Source of the DNA: a virus
DNA: 64,000 nucleotides
Virus record (IMG/VR): IMGVR_UViG_3300017783_000003
Span: 52,793 to 116,792 of that record
Direction: 5' to 3' (one strand)
Shown here: piece by piece, positions 1 through 7,291 of the stretch
Position numbering within the stretch: the first letter of the stretch is position 1
Layout: each line of letters begins with the position of its first letter
The notes under the pieces: generated by a model
Databases searched by the model: none
Told to the model about the DNA's origin: nothing
The model's input: the letters and a program-made list of their open reading frames with translations, nothing else
Made by a program: the position numbers and the translations under genes

Positions 1-884
1 CATATAATTCTCTCCGTCGTATCAATGAGTCTGAGATTGATATCAGTGTTGCTTACTTCGATGAAGCACATAATGGCGTACGCAAAGACTTTTTTGATTA
101 TGTCAGTGTTTGTAATGCTGACAACTATTATTACTTCACTGCTACTCCTAAGTACAGAAAGAATGGCAATGGTATGAACAATCATATCGTCTTCGGACGT
201 GTGATTGCTAATATACCTGCACCAGAACTTGTAGAACAAGGCAGCATTCTTCGTCCTACTATTGATATCCATGAGGTTGACATTGAGAGATGTAAGACAA
301 ATGCTGCTGAGAATGATGCAGATACCTTAATCAACATGATTGACAGACTGGACGCCAGAAACGCCCAGAAGGTCCTTGTTGCTGCTCCTAGCACAAAGGT
401 ACTGTGGAACATGTTATCGACCACACAAGTCCTTACAGACCTGTCTCAGCGTGGTTACGATGTTATGCACATCACCAGTAAGCATGGTGCATATGTTAAT
501 CAACAAAAAGTAACCCGTGATCAGTTTTTCCAGACTCTTAATGAATGGGGTGCTGATCATGAGCGTAAATTTATTATCTTCCACTACAGCATTCTATCTG
601 AAGGTATCAACGTGCAGGGTCTGACTCACACAATTCTCCTTCGTAATCTCCCCATCATTGAGATGGCACAGACTATCGGTCGTGTGATTCGTCTTAACAA
701 GGAAGATTCTGCTGATATTCAATCTGGCAAGATTGCTGCTGGTAACTTCTCCATGTATCGCAAGCGTACTGGGTTTGTTACTGTACCTGTATTCAAAAAC
801 TATGGTAAGAATACTCGTCAACGTTTGAATGATGTGGTCTCTACTATCTTTGATAAAGGTGAACCCGCTATTGATATTAAATAG
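1..884 (+). CDS. Superfamily 2 DEAH-box helicase, 3' part (5' end outside window)
   Basis: An open frame runs in from the left edge (codons in frame 3) to the TAG at 882-884. It encodes the ATPase motif II DEAH (about base 63), motif III as TAT in 'YYFTATPK' (about base 135), and near the C-terminus 'SEGINVQGL' and 'QTIGRVIR', which match motifs V and VI of SF2 helicases. Walker A must lie upstream of the window. The shape fits the UvsW or type III restriction-subunit-like helicases of T4-like cyanophages, which act in recombination, fork remodelling or DNA translocation. Which subfamily it belongs to cannot be settled from the C-terminal half alone. Confidence 0.85.
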   Translation, partial: YNSLRRINESEIDISVAYFDEAHNGVRKDFFDYVSVCNADNYYYFTATPKYRKNGNGMNNHIVFGRVIANIPAPELVEQGSILRPTIDIHEVDIERCKTNAAENDADTLINMIDRLDARNAQKVLVAAPSTKVLWNMLSTTQVLTDLSQRGYDVMHITSKHGAYVNQQKVTRDQFFQTLNEWGADHERKFIIFHYSILSEGINVQGLTHTILLRNLPIIEMAQTIGRVIRLNKEDSADIQSGKIAAGNFSMYRKRTGFVTVPVFKNYGKNTRQRLNDVVSTIFDKGEPAIDIK

Positions 885-902
885 TATAGTTGAAGGATGT
901 AT

Positions 903-1121
903 ATGTATGAATCATTAAATTGTTTTGAAGAGGCACTTAAACACTTTGGAACCCGTGTTGAAATGATTACATGTATGGAGATGGCACGTAAGATCTCTTC
1001 TGAGGATGCATACCAAATGATCAAAGATGAACTGAAAGCAGTTAAAAAATGTCGTAAACATTTTAATATACAAAAAAAAGCAATCGAGTATTTGAGTTTT
1101 GAAGATGATGATAATATATAA
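903..1121 (+). CDS. Small conserved-type phage protein, unknown function
   Basis: About 72 residues, mostly helical and charged, with no membrane segment. Two in-frame ATGs occur, at 897 and 903. The Shine-Dalgarno-like GAAGGA at 892-897 would touch the first, so 903 is the better start. It begins 18 bases after the helicase stop and its end overlaps the next gene, as in co-translated phage operons. I do not recognise a family. Confidence 0.6.
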   Translation: MYESLNCFEEALKHFGTRVEMITCMEMARKISSEDAYQMIKDELKAVKKCRKHFNIQKKAIEYLSFEDDDNI

Positions 1122-1359
1122 TAATTGGTTATGGTTCTGTGCTCTTGTACTTTTAGTATATGTGTTCGCAAGTGATCGAAATGTTTCCGACTACATAGTA
1201 TTGAGAATTAAATTAGTATCAATAAACATTAAAAGATATTGGTACATTATTCAATTTCATCCTAGCAATAAAATCTCTCGTTGGTTTTTTGAGAGGCGCT
1301 TACGTAAATTAATTAAATCTTTTGATAATGAAATTCACCGATCTGATCTGGACAACTGA
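1105..1359 (+). CDS. Small single-pass membrane protein
   Basis: About 84 residues. A TTG at 1099 could extend it, but ATG 1105 is more likely. An N-terminal hydrophobic stretch (about residues 7-22, 'WLWFCALVLLVYVF') is followed by a basic, Arg/Lys-rich tail, the topology of an inner-membrane peptide with a cytoplasmic C-terminus. It overlaps the genes on both sides by tens of bases. No family is recognised; it could modify the host envelope, but that is only a guess from topology. Confidence 0.55.
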   Translation: MMIIYNNWLWFCALVLLVYVFASDRNVSDYIVLRIKLVSINIKRYWYIIQFHPSNKISRWFFERRLRKLIKSFDNEIHRSDLDN

Positions 1360-1957
1360 CAATGCACTGAGTGCTTCTTTTTGTAAGAAAACTATTAAAA
1401 AATTTGAAGAGCGTGTAGAAGACCAAAAACATGGTATTGTTGGTGGAGGATATGTTCCGAGTATAAAGAGATCTACAGACCTTCATATATCAGGAAACGA
1501 TGCTTGGACTATTGAAGATAAAGTGTTTTATGAATCTCTCAACAAACACTATGACATATACAGAAAACATGTAAACCATAGTGGTTTGTATGAAGAAATG
1601 GGGAGAAATTGTAATGATGTTGGTTATCAATTACAAAAGACTGTTCCAGGAGAATATTATCATTGGCATCATGATTCAATTCCAGAATGGAATATACAAA
1701 TTGAGACACTATCAAATCGTATTGTAACTTTCATTTGGTATCTTAATGATGTTACTGATGATAATGGTGGTTACACTGAGTTTATTGATGGGACAAGAAT
1801 ACAACCAAAGCAGGGTAAAATGCTATTTTTTCCCTCTACTTGGAATTATGTGCATCGAGGAGTTTCTCCTGTTGATGAAATTAAGTATATTTGTACTGGA
1901 TGGATGTACACAGATTTTACTATTTTCTCTCAAAACCTCCAAGTAACGGGAGGTTAG
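1328..1957 (+). CDS. 2OG-Fe(II) oxygenase, prolyl 4-hydroxylase-like
   Basis: 209 residues from ATG 1328; an in-frame TTG lies six bases upstream. The double-stranded beta-helix signature is clear: HxD at about residues 114-116 ('HWHHDS'), 'RIVTFIWYLND', a Gly-rich turn before 'TEF', then 'MLFFPSTWNYVHRG' with the distal iron His at about 176 and a Lys about ten residues on that could bind 2-oxoglutarate. Such enzymes hydroxylate peptides or small molecules using Fe(II), O2 and 2-oxoglutarate. It overlaps the membrane-protein gene upstream and is followed directly by another small gene. The substrate is unknown. It is one of six such enzymes in this window. Confidence 0.85.
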   Translation: MKFTDLIWTTDNALSASFCKKTIKKFEERVEDQKHGIVGGGYVPSIKRSTDLHISGNDAWTIEDKVFYESLNKHYDIYRKHVNHSGLYEEMGRNCNDVGYQLQKTVPGEYYHWHHDSIPEWNIQIETLSNRIVTFIWYLNDVTDDNGGYTEFIDGTRIQPKQGKMLFFPSTWNYVHRGVSPVDEIKYICTGWMYTDFTIFSQNLQVTGG

Positions 1958-1958
1958 C

Positions 1959-2342
1959 ATGGGAATGTTTGATATTGTACGTTCATCGTACAAATTGGGT
2001 AAAAAATTTGAAGGTGTCAATCAAACAAAAGATATTAGATGTGATGGTGGATCATTAATAGAACATTGGATTGATCCATCTGGTAAACTGTGGATGATTG
2101 ATACTTCTGATACACAAGATTTTGTTCTTGATGAAGACAATCTGTTATATTATAGATGGGAACCAAATGGTAGACATGGTAGAGTTACACCACTATACAT
2201 CACAGGATCTGTTAAAATCTATCCAGAGAAATATTATGGTCCACCACAAGACCTTCCCACATGCACTATCAATTTTATTGGTGGCATTATAAAATCATTC
2301 AGTTTACATCCAAAACACTATTATGAAATTCATTGGACTTAG
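1959..2342 (+). CDS. Conserved-type phage protein, unknown function
   Basis: 127 residues starting one base after the oxygenase stop, with a good ribosome site (GGGAGG, 1948-1953). A second ATG at 1965 is possible. The sequence is beta-rich, with 'HWIDPSGKLWMIDTSDTQDF' and 'YRWEPNGRHGRVTPLYITG', and a compact aromatic C-terminal half. It overlaps the following carbamoyltransferase gene by 20 bases, so the two are probably translationally coupled. No family or catalytic motif is recognised. Confidence 0.65.
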   Translation: MGMFDIVRSSYKLGKKFEGVNQTKDIRCDGGSLIEHWIDPSGKLWMIDTSDTQDFVLDEDNLLYYRWEPNGRHGRVTPLYITGSVKIYPEKYYGPPQDLPTCTINFIGGIIKSFSLHPKHYYEIHWT

Positions 2343-3822
2343 ATTATGTGAGCATGACTCTAATGTTACTTACACTGATGGAGTAAAGGTAAGATATTAT
2401 AAATTAGAACGTGACTCACAAATCAAACACCATGGATATGATGATCTGACATCATGGAGTTATCTTATCAAACGATGGGACATTACACCATCTGAAGTGG
2501 ATGCTATTGGTATTGTCATTGATGGTGATCAGTATCCAGATCTCAAGATTGATGAGTCTATTACTCATCAATATATTGATATACCTGATTTTGAAAGATT
2601 AGGGTTTGAATGTCCAGTGCATAGAATAGACCATCACATGGCACATGCTTTAAGTTTGTGGACAGAAGGTGAAGAAGCACATTTAGGCATGGTATTTGAT
2701 GGGTTTGGTGATGACAATGCATCACACTCTATATTCTGGAATACTGATAGAAGAACAGTATATAATAATGATGATTGCATGAGTCTTGGACAGATCATGC
2801 CACATTATGCAGGAAACTACATGAATATTGAAGGCAGTCCTTATGATCTTGCTGGTAAATTGATGGCATTGAAGGGATTCTCTAAGATATTAGATAATAA
2901 TCATTTACTTGGTCAATTAGAATGCTTATCAATTGAACATCTTAATCATGTATGGGGTGTGTATGGATTTGGAAGGATGTCATGGGAGCGTAAATGTGAT
3001 TTCATTGGTTTATGGCATGAAGCAACTGAACGCATTTTTGCAAAATACTTTGCTTCGCAAGATGCATATACAATATCATTTAGTGGAGGTGTTGCACAGA
3101 ATACATTAATCAATACTGCCATTAAAGATGCATGTGCTCTTAGAAATAAAAGATTAATTGTACCACCACATAGTAGTGATGAAGGTCTTAGTCTTGGTAT
3201 TGTAGAATATCTTAGACAACACCATGACCAGGAAGAGTTTGACCGCACTGGTTTCCCATTCTGGCAGGATGATGAGGTTCCAGACAGTGTGCCATCAGAT
3301 AAAACTATAAACGAAGTTGCACACATGCTTGCAAATGGTGCTATAGTTGGATGGTATCAAGGACATGGGGAGGTTGGATCAAGAGCACTAGGCAACCGTA
3401 GCATACTAATGGATCCATCAATAAAAAATGGTAAAGACATTATAAACAAGAAAGTTAAGCATCGTGAGTGGTTTAGACCATTTGGTGCATCTATTCTTGA
3501 AGATGATGTTGATATCTATTTCAAATGGACGGATCCTTCGCCATATATGTTATATGTTGCTAATACAAGAGAACCTGATCGATTTCCATCTGTTGCACAT
3601 ATAGATGGGACATGTAGAATACAAACTGTTGATCAATCACATACACATTTTCATAGATTGATTGACAAATTTAAAACTATCACAGGAATGCCAATGTTAT
3701 TGAACACATCATTAAATAATAATGGTAAACCTATTGCAGGACACATTCAAGATGCTGTAAATCTATTACATACATCTGAATTAGATTGTGTAGTTGCTGG
3801 TAACGAGATTATTAAACGATGA
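2323..3822 (+). CDS. Carbamoyltransferase, NodU/HypF/TobZ family
   Basis: 499 residues. The N-terminal Kae1-like domain shows 'HDSNV' near residue 11, the metal-binding 'HHMAHA' at 104-109, 'VFDGFGDD' at about 124-131 and 'SGGVAQN' at about 254. The C-terminal YrdC-like region carries 'GEVGSRALGNRSIL' at about 349 and 'REWFRPFGASIL'. The family transfers carbamoyl from carbamoyl phosphate via a carbamoyl-adenylate, usually to a sugar hydroxyl (Nod factor, antibiotics, LPS). The length is near normal and the motifs are intact, so it is probably active. In a cyanophage the target may be a glycan or lipopolysaccharide. A 2OG oxygenase lies two genes upstream. Confidence 0.9.
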   Translation: MKFIGLRLCEHDSNVTYTDGVKVRYYKLERDSQIKHHGYDDLTSWSYLIKRWDITPSEVDAIGIVIDGDQYPDLKIDESITHQYIDIPDFERLGFECPVHRIDHHMAHALSLWTEGEEAHLGMVFDGFGDDNASHSIFWNTDRRTVYNNDDCMSLGQIMPHYAGNYMNIEGSPYDLAGKLMALKGFSKILDNNHLLGQLECLSIEHLNHVWGVYGFGRMSWERKCDFIGLWHEATERIFAKYFASQDAYTISFSGGVAQNTLINTAIKDACALRNKRLIVPPHSSDEGLSLGIVEYLRQHHDQEEFDRTGFPFWQDDEVPDSVPSDKTINEVAHMLANGAIVGWYQGHGEVGSRALGNRSILMDPSIKNGKDIINKKVKHREWFRPFGASILEDDVDIYFKWTDPSPYMLYVANTREPDRFPSVAHIDGTCRIQTVDQSHTHFHRLIDKFKTITGMPMLLNTSLNNNGKPIAGHIQDAVNLLHTSELDCVVAGNEIIKR

Positions 3823-4031
3823 ACAAAACCTTTATCACCACAGTACAACAGTATGGCAACACGGAAGACTACTTCATCGAAATCCCCGAAGAAATCACCA
3901 AAGAAAACGGATGGGAAGAAGGTGACACGATCGATTGGAAAATCGAAAACAACACCATCATCATTACCAAAGTCAAAGAAACCGACACCAACACCAAGGA
4001 AGAGGAAGACAACAAAGAAACAACCATTTAA
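3819..4031 (+). CDS. AbrB/MazE-like small protein
   Basis: 70 residues overlapping the carbamoyltransferase stop by four bases (ATGA). Residues 15-52 ('DYFIEIPEEI', 'GWEEGDTIDW', 'NNTIIITKV') match the swapped-hairpin SpoVT/AbrB pattern of short DNA-binding or antitoxin proteins, and a very acidic tail follows. No toxin partner is recognisable next door. A second open frame covers 3853-4031 in another phase; the domain match argues that this frame is the real one. Confidence 0.7.
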   Translation: MNKTFITTVQQYGNTEDYFIEIPEEITKENGWEEGDTIDWKIENNTIIITKVKETDTNTKEEEDNKETTI

Positions 4032-4035
4032 GGTC

Positions 4036-4224
4036 ATGAATAGTAGGAAGAAAGAACTCTTCCCATGGATAGAAACATTCCCATACTTCCTGCAAGATCT
4101 TACTGAGAATAAAAAATGTTGGTTTACATGTGAAGAACATGCTGAGAAATATGTTGATAGATATAACTGTAAATATAAACTCTACAAATACACAGGAACA
4201 TATATAAAAGAACCTGTGGTATGA
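4036..4224 (+). CDS. Small conserved-type cyanophage protein, unknown function
   Basis: 62 residues from ATG 4036, preceded by a close AAGG (4030-4033). The core 'FPWIETFPYFLQDLTENK' is followed by 'CWFTCEEHAEKYVDRY', which looks like a compact folded domain with two Cys. The frame is open back to an ATG at 3853, which would add a 61-residue Lys/Ser/Pro-rich tail, but that part overlaps the AbrB-like gene out of phase and is probably an artefact. Function is unknown. Confidence 0.65.
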   Translation: MNSRKKELFPWIETFPYFLQDLTENKKCWFTCEEHAEKYVDRYNCKYKLYKYTGTYIKEPVV

Positions 4225-4228
4225 AATA

Positions 4229-4369
4229 ATGCAATACGAGGACTTACAAGACTACATTACATCACTTGAGGACAGGATTTATAGATTAGAGGAAGAGGAT
4301 GTTGTCACATCTAATCTCTTGTATGAATTAGAAAATAGACTGACCATTTTAGAGAAGGATAATAAATAA
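4229..4369 (+). CDS. 46-residue coiled-coil peptide
   Basis: ATG 4229 to TAA 4367-4369. The peptide begins 'MQYEDLQDYITSLEDRIYRL' and keeps heptad-spaced Leu/Ile among acidic residues throughout, so it should form a helix or coiled coil. It starts just after the previous stop. It may be a small binding partner or scaffold; nothing more specific can be said. Confidence 0.6.
   Translation: MQYEDLQDYITSLEDRIYRLEEEDVVTSNLLYELENRLTILEKDNK
4362..4368 (+). promoter_or_regulatory. T4-type late promoter-like motif
   Basis: ATAAATA (preceded by TA) overlaps the stop of the coiled-coil gene and lies 28 bases before the ATG at 4397. T4 late promoters have TATAAATA at -10 and no -35 element. The motif is short and the context AT-rich, so confidence is low. 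Confidence 0.3.
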
Positions 4370-4396
4370 CGTTGTAATAGTTCATTTATATTAATT

Positions 4397-4525
4397 ATGA
4401 ATACTTTTTTAACAATTATTGCCACTAGTGTTATTTCTGTAGGTGGTTGGGAAATTGCTCATGGAGCATTTCATCTAGATGGCATTAATATCCATTGTCA
4501 CACAGATATTTGTCATTCTCACTAA
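4397..4525 (+). CDS. 42-residue His-rich membrane peptide
   Basis: ATG 4397 to TAA 4523-4525. A hydrophobic N-terminal half ('FLTIIATSVISVGGW') is followed by a His/Cys-rich tail ('AHGAFHL', 'HCHTDICHSH') with five His and two Cys in the last thirteen residues or so. The layout suggests a membrane-anchored or exported peptide that could bind a metal. A strong terminator follows. No family is recognised; it could also be a chance frame. Confidence 0.5.
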   Translation: MNTFLTIIATSVISVGGWEIAHGAFHLDGINIHCHTDICHSH

Positions 4526-4552
4526 TTATAGACAGTTTAAGAACTGACACAT

Positions 4553-4576
4553 GGGGGGCAGACGCCCTCCTTTTTT
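4553..4576 (+). terminator. Rho-independent terminator
   Basis: A 7-bp stem (4553-4559 with 4564-4570, one G-U pair) with loop AGAC is followed directly by six T. A second small hairpin, CAGTT-TAAG-AACTG at 4533-4546, lies just upstream. Together they end the first transcription unit before the small-gene cluster. Confidence 0.85.
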
Positions 4577-4591
4577 GTGTGTATATTATCA

Positions 4592-4813
4592 ATGTCTGCT
4601 ATATACATCATGCAACTAACTTCCGATGAATGTGACTTCTTGATTGAACTTCTTCAACGTGCTCTCCCGAGTGACGTGGAAGAATGTGAGAAATTCTTTG
4701 AGGTTGACGCCCTGGTTATTCAGGGTAAACTGTGGGACCAGTCTGAAGAACAGACTCGGTTCCGTTTTGATGATGTTTCTTTTGATGATGTCTGTGAAGT
4801 TCTCCACCGTTGA
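4592..4813 (+). CDS. Small acidic phage protein, unknown function
   Basis: About 73 residues from ATG 4592; ATG 4610 ('MQLTSDECDFLIELL') is an equally good start and neither has a clear ribosome site. The protein is helical and acidic ('SDVEECEKFFEVDALV'). It is the first gene after the terminator and overlaps the next gene by 29 bases. Similar tiny acidic proteins fill the early regions of T4-like cyanophages. Function unknown. Confidence 0.6.
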   Translation: MSAIYIMQLTSDECDFLIELLQRALPSDVEECEKFFEVDALVIQGKLWDQSEEQTRFRFDDVSFDDVCEVLHR

Positions 4814-4988
4814 CAACAAGGTTCTCACTCAACTTATTGAGAACCTTGACATTGCTATTAAAAAATGTTATGATGAGCCCCAGAACGATCCTGACTGCGG
4901 GTATGCTTATGCCACTGGTTACGCTAGTTCATGTATGACAACCACTAAAGAAATTCTCTCTCATGTATTACACTCTCAAGCAACTTAA
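4785..4988 (+). CDS. Small phage protein, unknown function
   Basis: 67 residues from ATG 4785 (ATG 4788 also possible). The same frame is open back to 4644, but that part lies inside the previous gene. A helical N-terminus ('NKVLTQLIENLDIAIKKCY') is followed by 'GYAYATGYASSCMTTTKEIL'. It overlaps the genes on both sides by 26-29 bases, which suggests coupled translation. No domain is recognised. Confidence 0.6.
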   Translation: MMSVKFSTVDNKVLTQLIENLDIAIKKCYDEPQNDPDCGYAYATGYASSCMTTTKEILSHVLHSQAT

Positions 4989-5262
4989 AGAATTTGTAGA
5001 CGATAGATTACAATTATTTCCAGAGGAAAGTCCTATTGCAATCTATTACCTCTTGCCTGAAGACATTACTGCAAAACATCATATCACTGGTGAAACTATC
5101 AGTGTGACTAATGAGCAGAAAAATCTTATGCTACAAAAGATTGGTAATATGGGAGAACCTGATCAAATTATCAGTCATGCTAAGTATGAAGAAATTGACA
5201 AGATTACATCACTATTCCAAAGCACTTTAGTTGAAGAAGAACCCAACACCGATGATGATTAA
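4963..5262 (+). CDS. Small phage protein, unknown function
   Basis: 99 residues starting 'MYYTLKQLKEFVDDRL'. It is mixed alpha/beta, with 'FPEESPIAIYYLLPEDI' in the middle and a strongly acidic end. There is no signal peptide or membrane span. It overlaps both neighbours in the small-gene operon. No function is suggested by sequence. Confidence 0.65.
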   Translation: MYYTLKQLKEFVDDRLQLFPEESPIAIYYLLPEDITAKHHITGETISVTNEQKNLMLQKIGNMGEPDQIISHAKYEEIDKITSLFQSTLVEEEPNTDDD

Positions 5263-5506
5263 TCTAGACAGTCTAACACATGAGTTTAAGGAGCAACTTG
5301 CGGAAGACTGTGAAGACTATCTTCTTCACAGACATATTCCGCTACACTCACACAGTTATGATAACATCATCCGTCAAGCATTTAAGGAAGGTTATCAAGT
5401 AGATCGCTTTGATCGGTTTGTTAACAAACCTTATGCTAAAGTTTCCGCTGCTTCAGATCAAAATGTAGCACTGACTGAACTTAGAGAAATGTTTGACGCT
5501 CTATGA
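5252..5506 (+). CDS. Small phage protein, unknown function
   Basis: About 84 residues from ATG 5252 (ATG 5255 also in frame). Helical, with 'EFKEQLAEDCEDYLLHRHIP' and 'IIRQAFKEGYQVDRFDRFV'. The start lies inside the last codons of the previous gene. No recognisable domain. Confidence 0.6.
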   Translation: MMINLDSLTHEFKEQLAEDCEDYLLHRHIPLHSHSYDNIIRQAFKEGYQVDRFDRFVNKPYAKVSAASDQNVALTELREMFDAL

Positions 5507-5521
5507 TTACGGAATAATCAC

Positions 5522-5725
5522 ATGAACCACGGACCCCACTATCAAATCTTGCATCTACCCACAAATCAACCTATTAGATACAAGGGTGATATTGGGTTCA
5601 ATTCTTGTGATGAAGCAAAGAGAGTGATGAATGAATTTCATAAGGAAGAGATTAACGGTAGATTGGAGACCAATGTAAGATATAATGATTGTCGCATAGT
5701 TGCAAGACACGGTTATCTATTCTAA
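5522..5725 (+). CDS. Small phage protein, unknown function
   Basis: 67 residues. Alternating strands and helices ('HYQILHLPTNQPIRYKG', 'CDEAKRVMNEFHKEE', 'RYNDCRIVARHGYLF') suggest a small alpha/beta fold. It starts 15 bases after the preceding stop without a strong ribosome site. No family is recognised. Confidence 0.6.
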   Translation: MNHGPHYQILHLPTNQPIRYKGDIGFNSCDEAKRVMNEFHKEEINGRLETNVRYNDCRIVARHGYLF

Positions 5726-5805
5726 CCACTTGCTGAACTGTCCACTCAATCGCCATAGGGCATGAAAATGCTCTATATTATATTCATACCAAAGGGAACC
5801 ACCCA

Positions 5806-6213
5806 ATGAACACCACACTCACCAATGAACTTGTGGAAGACTACACAGTCATGTTGTGTGATGCTCTCTACATGAACTTCAAAGAGTACCAGATCCGTGC
5901 TCACAAGCGTAGCATCGCTAATGACATCAACATGGACTATCATCAGTCCAAGATCGATTACATCATGGACAATGGTGCAGACATCGAATTCTATGTTAAG
6001 CGTGGTCGTCGTTACCTGAAGGTCATGATGAAGGATAGTGGTGGACATGGGTCTGTTCATGCCTTCATTGATCGTAGCAGTGGTAATGTGTTTAAACCCG
6101 CATCTATCAATGCACCAGCGAAAGGAATACGCTATAATATCCTTAAGGAAGGCGATCGTGAGTATCTCTACACTCATGCCGACTGGTCTGGTGGTTATCT
6201 GTATGTCAGATAA
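5806..6213 (+). CDS. Conserved-type phage protein, unknown function
   Basis: 135 residues. An N-terminal helical part ('ELVEDYTVMLCDALYMNFKE') is followed by a beta-rich half ('RRYLKVMMKDSGGHGSVHAF', 'FKPASINAPAKGIRYNIL') and the end 'YLYTHADWSGGYLYVR'. Codon use is more GC-rich at third positions than in its neighbours, which often marks a well-expressed phage gene. An 80-base gap upstream holds a weak hairpin (5758-5773, GAAA loop) and AT-rich sequence that may contain a promoter I cannot define. Function unknown. Confidence 0.7.
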   Translation: MNTTLTNELVEDYTVMLCDALYMNFKEYQIRAHKRSIANDINMDYHQSKIDYIMDNGADIEFYVKRGRRYLKVMMKDSGGHGSVHAFIDRSSGNVFKPASINAPAKGIRYNILKEGDREYLYTHADWSGGYLYVR

Positions 6214-6248
6214 TCAACACATTTTCTACACAATTCACTGATTTTATC

Positions 6249-6437
6249 ATGCAATTTCAAAAGAAACCTTTCCCTCTTGGCACCAGCAATCCTTACATTG
6301 TACGTGGCATCATTGGTTCTCATAAATGGGAACTAATCATTCGTGAATCACGTATTCGTATTGGCACTTATGCTAGTGAAAACGATGCTATTGATGTGCG
6401 TCGTATCATGCTCCGTCGTGAAGGTTACGACGCATGA
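6249..6437 (+). CDS. Small basic phage protein, unknown function
   Basis: 62 residues, basic and beta-rich ('PYIVRGIIGSHKWELIIRES', 'RIRIGTYASENDAIDVRRIM'). It resembles short AP2-like or nucleic-acid-associated strands, but the match is too loose to name a domain. Its stop overlaps the next start by four bases (ATGA), so translation is coupled. Confidence 0.6.
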   Translation: MQFQKKPFPLGTSNPYIVRGIIGSHKWELIIRESRIRIGTYASENDAIDVRRIMLRREGYDA

Positions 6438-6574
6438 TTTGTGAAGTAAAACTGTACAAGGCAGGCAAAGTATTTGTCGAGACTGTACATGCAAGTAACT
6501 ACCAAGATGCAAGAGAAACTGCTCTTGCACGTAACCCTAATGCTAGTATTGTAGGTGTCACTGCTAAACTTTAA
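6434..6574 (+). CDS. 46-residue conserved cyanophage peptide
   Basis: ATG 6434 to TAA 6572-6574. The pattern 'EVKLYKAGKVFVETVHASNY', then 'ARETALARNPNASIVGVTAK', is a small beta-alpha-beta unit that I recall as recurrent in T4-like cyanophage genomes, always uncharacterised. The ATGA overlap with the upstream gene and the one-base gap to the next ATG support expression as part of this operon. Confidence 0.7.
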   Translation: MICEVKLYKAGKVFVETVHASNYQDARETALARNPNASIVGVTAKL

Positions 6575-6575
6575 C

Positions 6576-6737
6576 ATGGTAACCACACTCTCATACAATG
6601 AGTCAGAATTTCTGATCTCTGCTATGCAACATCTATCCACAAAGAATGAGGCATTTCTACAACAGCAATGTGATGTAGACTCATCTAACCTGTACCAGAA
6701 ACTACTCAACATCATGGAGATTCAATGTGATGAATGA
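6576..6737 (+). CDS. 53-residue phage peptide, unknown function
   Basis: ATG 6576, one base after the previous stop. The peptide is helical ('YNESEFLISAMQHLSTKNEA') with no membrane segment. It overlaps the next gene by eight bases. No family is recognised. Confidence 0.6.
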   Translation: MVTTLSYNESEFLISAMQHLSTKNEAFLQQQCDVDSSNLYQKLLNIMEIQCDE

Positions 6738-6864
6738 AGAACAACTGGACATCCTACAGCAGTATGAAGACGGAGACATTGATTGTCTCTTTGTCAAAGC
6801 AATCGAAGAAGAAGCAGCACGTCTTGAAGTAACAGTTGATTACTTCATGTACGAGTTTCTCTAA
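6730..6864 (+). CDS. 44-residue acidic peptide, unknown function
   Basis: ATG 6730 to TAA 6862-6864. Highly acidic and helical ('NEEQLDILQQYEDGDIDCLF', 'EEEAARLEVTVDYFMYEFL'). It starts inside the previous gene and its stop is embedded in the late-promoter-like CTAAATA at 6861-6867. Function unknown. Confidence 0.55.
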   Translation: MNEEQLDILQQYEDGDIDCLFVKAIEEEAARLEVTVDYFMYEFL

Positions 6865-6891
6865 ATAAATCCATTCAGACACTGAACTATC

Positions 6892-7044
6892 ATGGTCGTA
6901 TCAACGGAACAAGCAAACTCTCTCATTCACGAAATGGAAGATCTAGTTAAATTTCTCCAAGATGAAAATGCAAGACTAAGAGTCGAGAATACGATCCTAA
7001 AGGATCAAGCGGACCTACCTGCGACTTTAGAATATGATTGTTGA
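6892..7044 (+). CDS. 50-residue leucine-zipper-like peptide
   Basis: ATG 6892 to TGA 7042-7044. Residues 9-40 carry heptad-spaced hydrophobics ('EDLVKFLQDENARLRVENTI') typical of a short dimeric coiled coil; this looks like the zipper part of a bZIP but without an obvious basic region. It overlaps the following gene by 11 bases. Confidence 0.6.
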   Translation: MVVSTEQANSLIHEMEDLVKFLQDENARLRVENTILKDQADLPATLEYDC

Positions 7045-7291
7045 TGTAGTACATGATTTCGATAAACATCTCCAATCAGGACATGTTTATGAACTTAACA
7101 TTGATTTGCCCATGAGTGACGGGGAGAGTGACACTTTCTATTCCGTCAACACATATGTTATTGCGTCATCACCCGAACAAGCACACTACATTGCTGCCTG
7201 TTTGTATCCAGACTCTCTCAGCATATGCTATGAAGAACAACCGATCACCGAGCGAAGATATGTATCCAGTCGGAGCACATGTGAAGATTAA
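7034..7291 (+). CDS. Small phage protein, unknown function
   Basis: 85 residues, with a beta-rich core ('GHVYELNIDLPMS', 'FYSVNTYVIASSPEQAHYIA') resembling the small alpha/beta peptides that are common in this operon. Its end overlaps the next gene by about 60 bases in another frame. Function unknown. Confidence 0.55.
   Translation: MIVDVVHDFDKHLQSGHVYELNIDLPMSDGESDTFYSVNTYVIASSPEQAHYIAACLYPDSLSICYEEQPITERRYVSSRSTCED

Noticed and set aside
3853-4035. Lys/Ser/Pro-rich N-terminal tail ('SSKSPKKSPKKT'), resembling a histone-like tail
   Set aside because: It is out of phase with a better AbrB-like frame and its composition is what acidic codon runs give when read one base off. Kept only as a question under findings.
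4644-4784. Upstream extension of the 4785 gene
   Set aside because: It lies wholly inside the 4592 gene in another frame, and the downstream ATG pair gives a sensible start.
7116-7229. Upstream extension of the 7230 gene
   Set aside because: Low-quality, His/Thr-rich text inside the 7034 gene; the conserved-looking part starts at 7230 or 7260.
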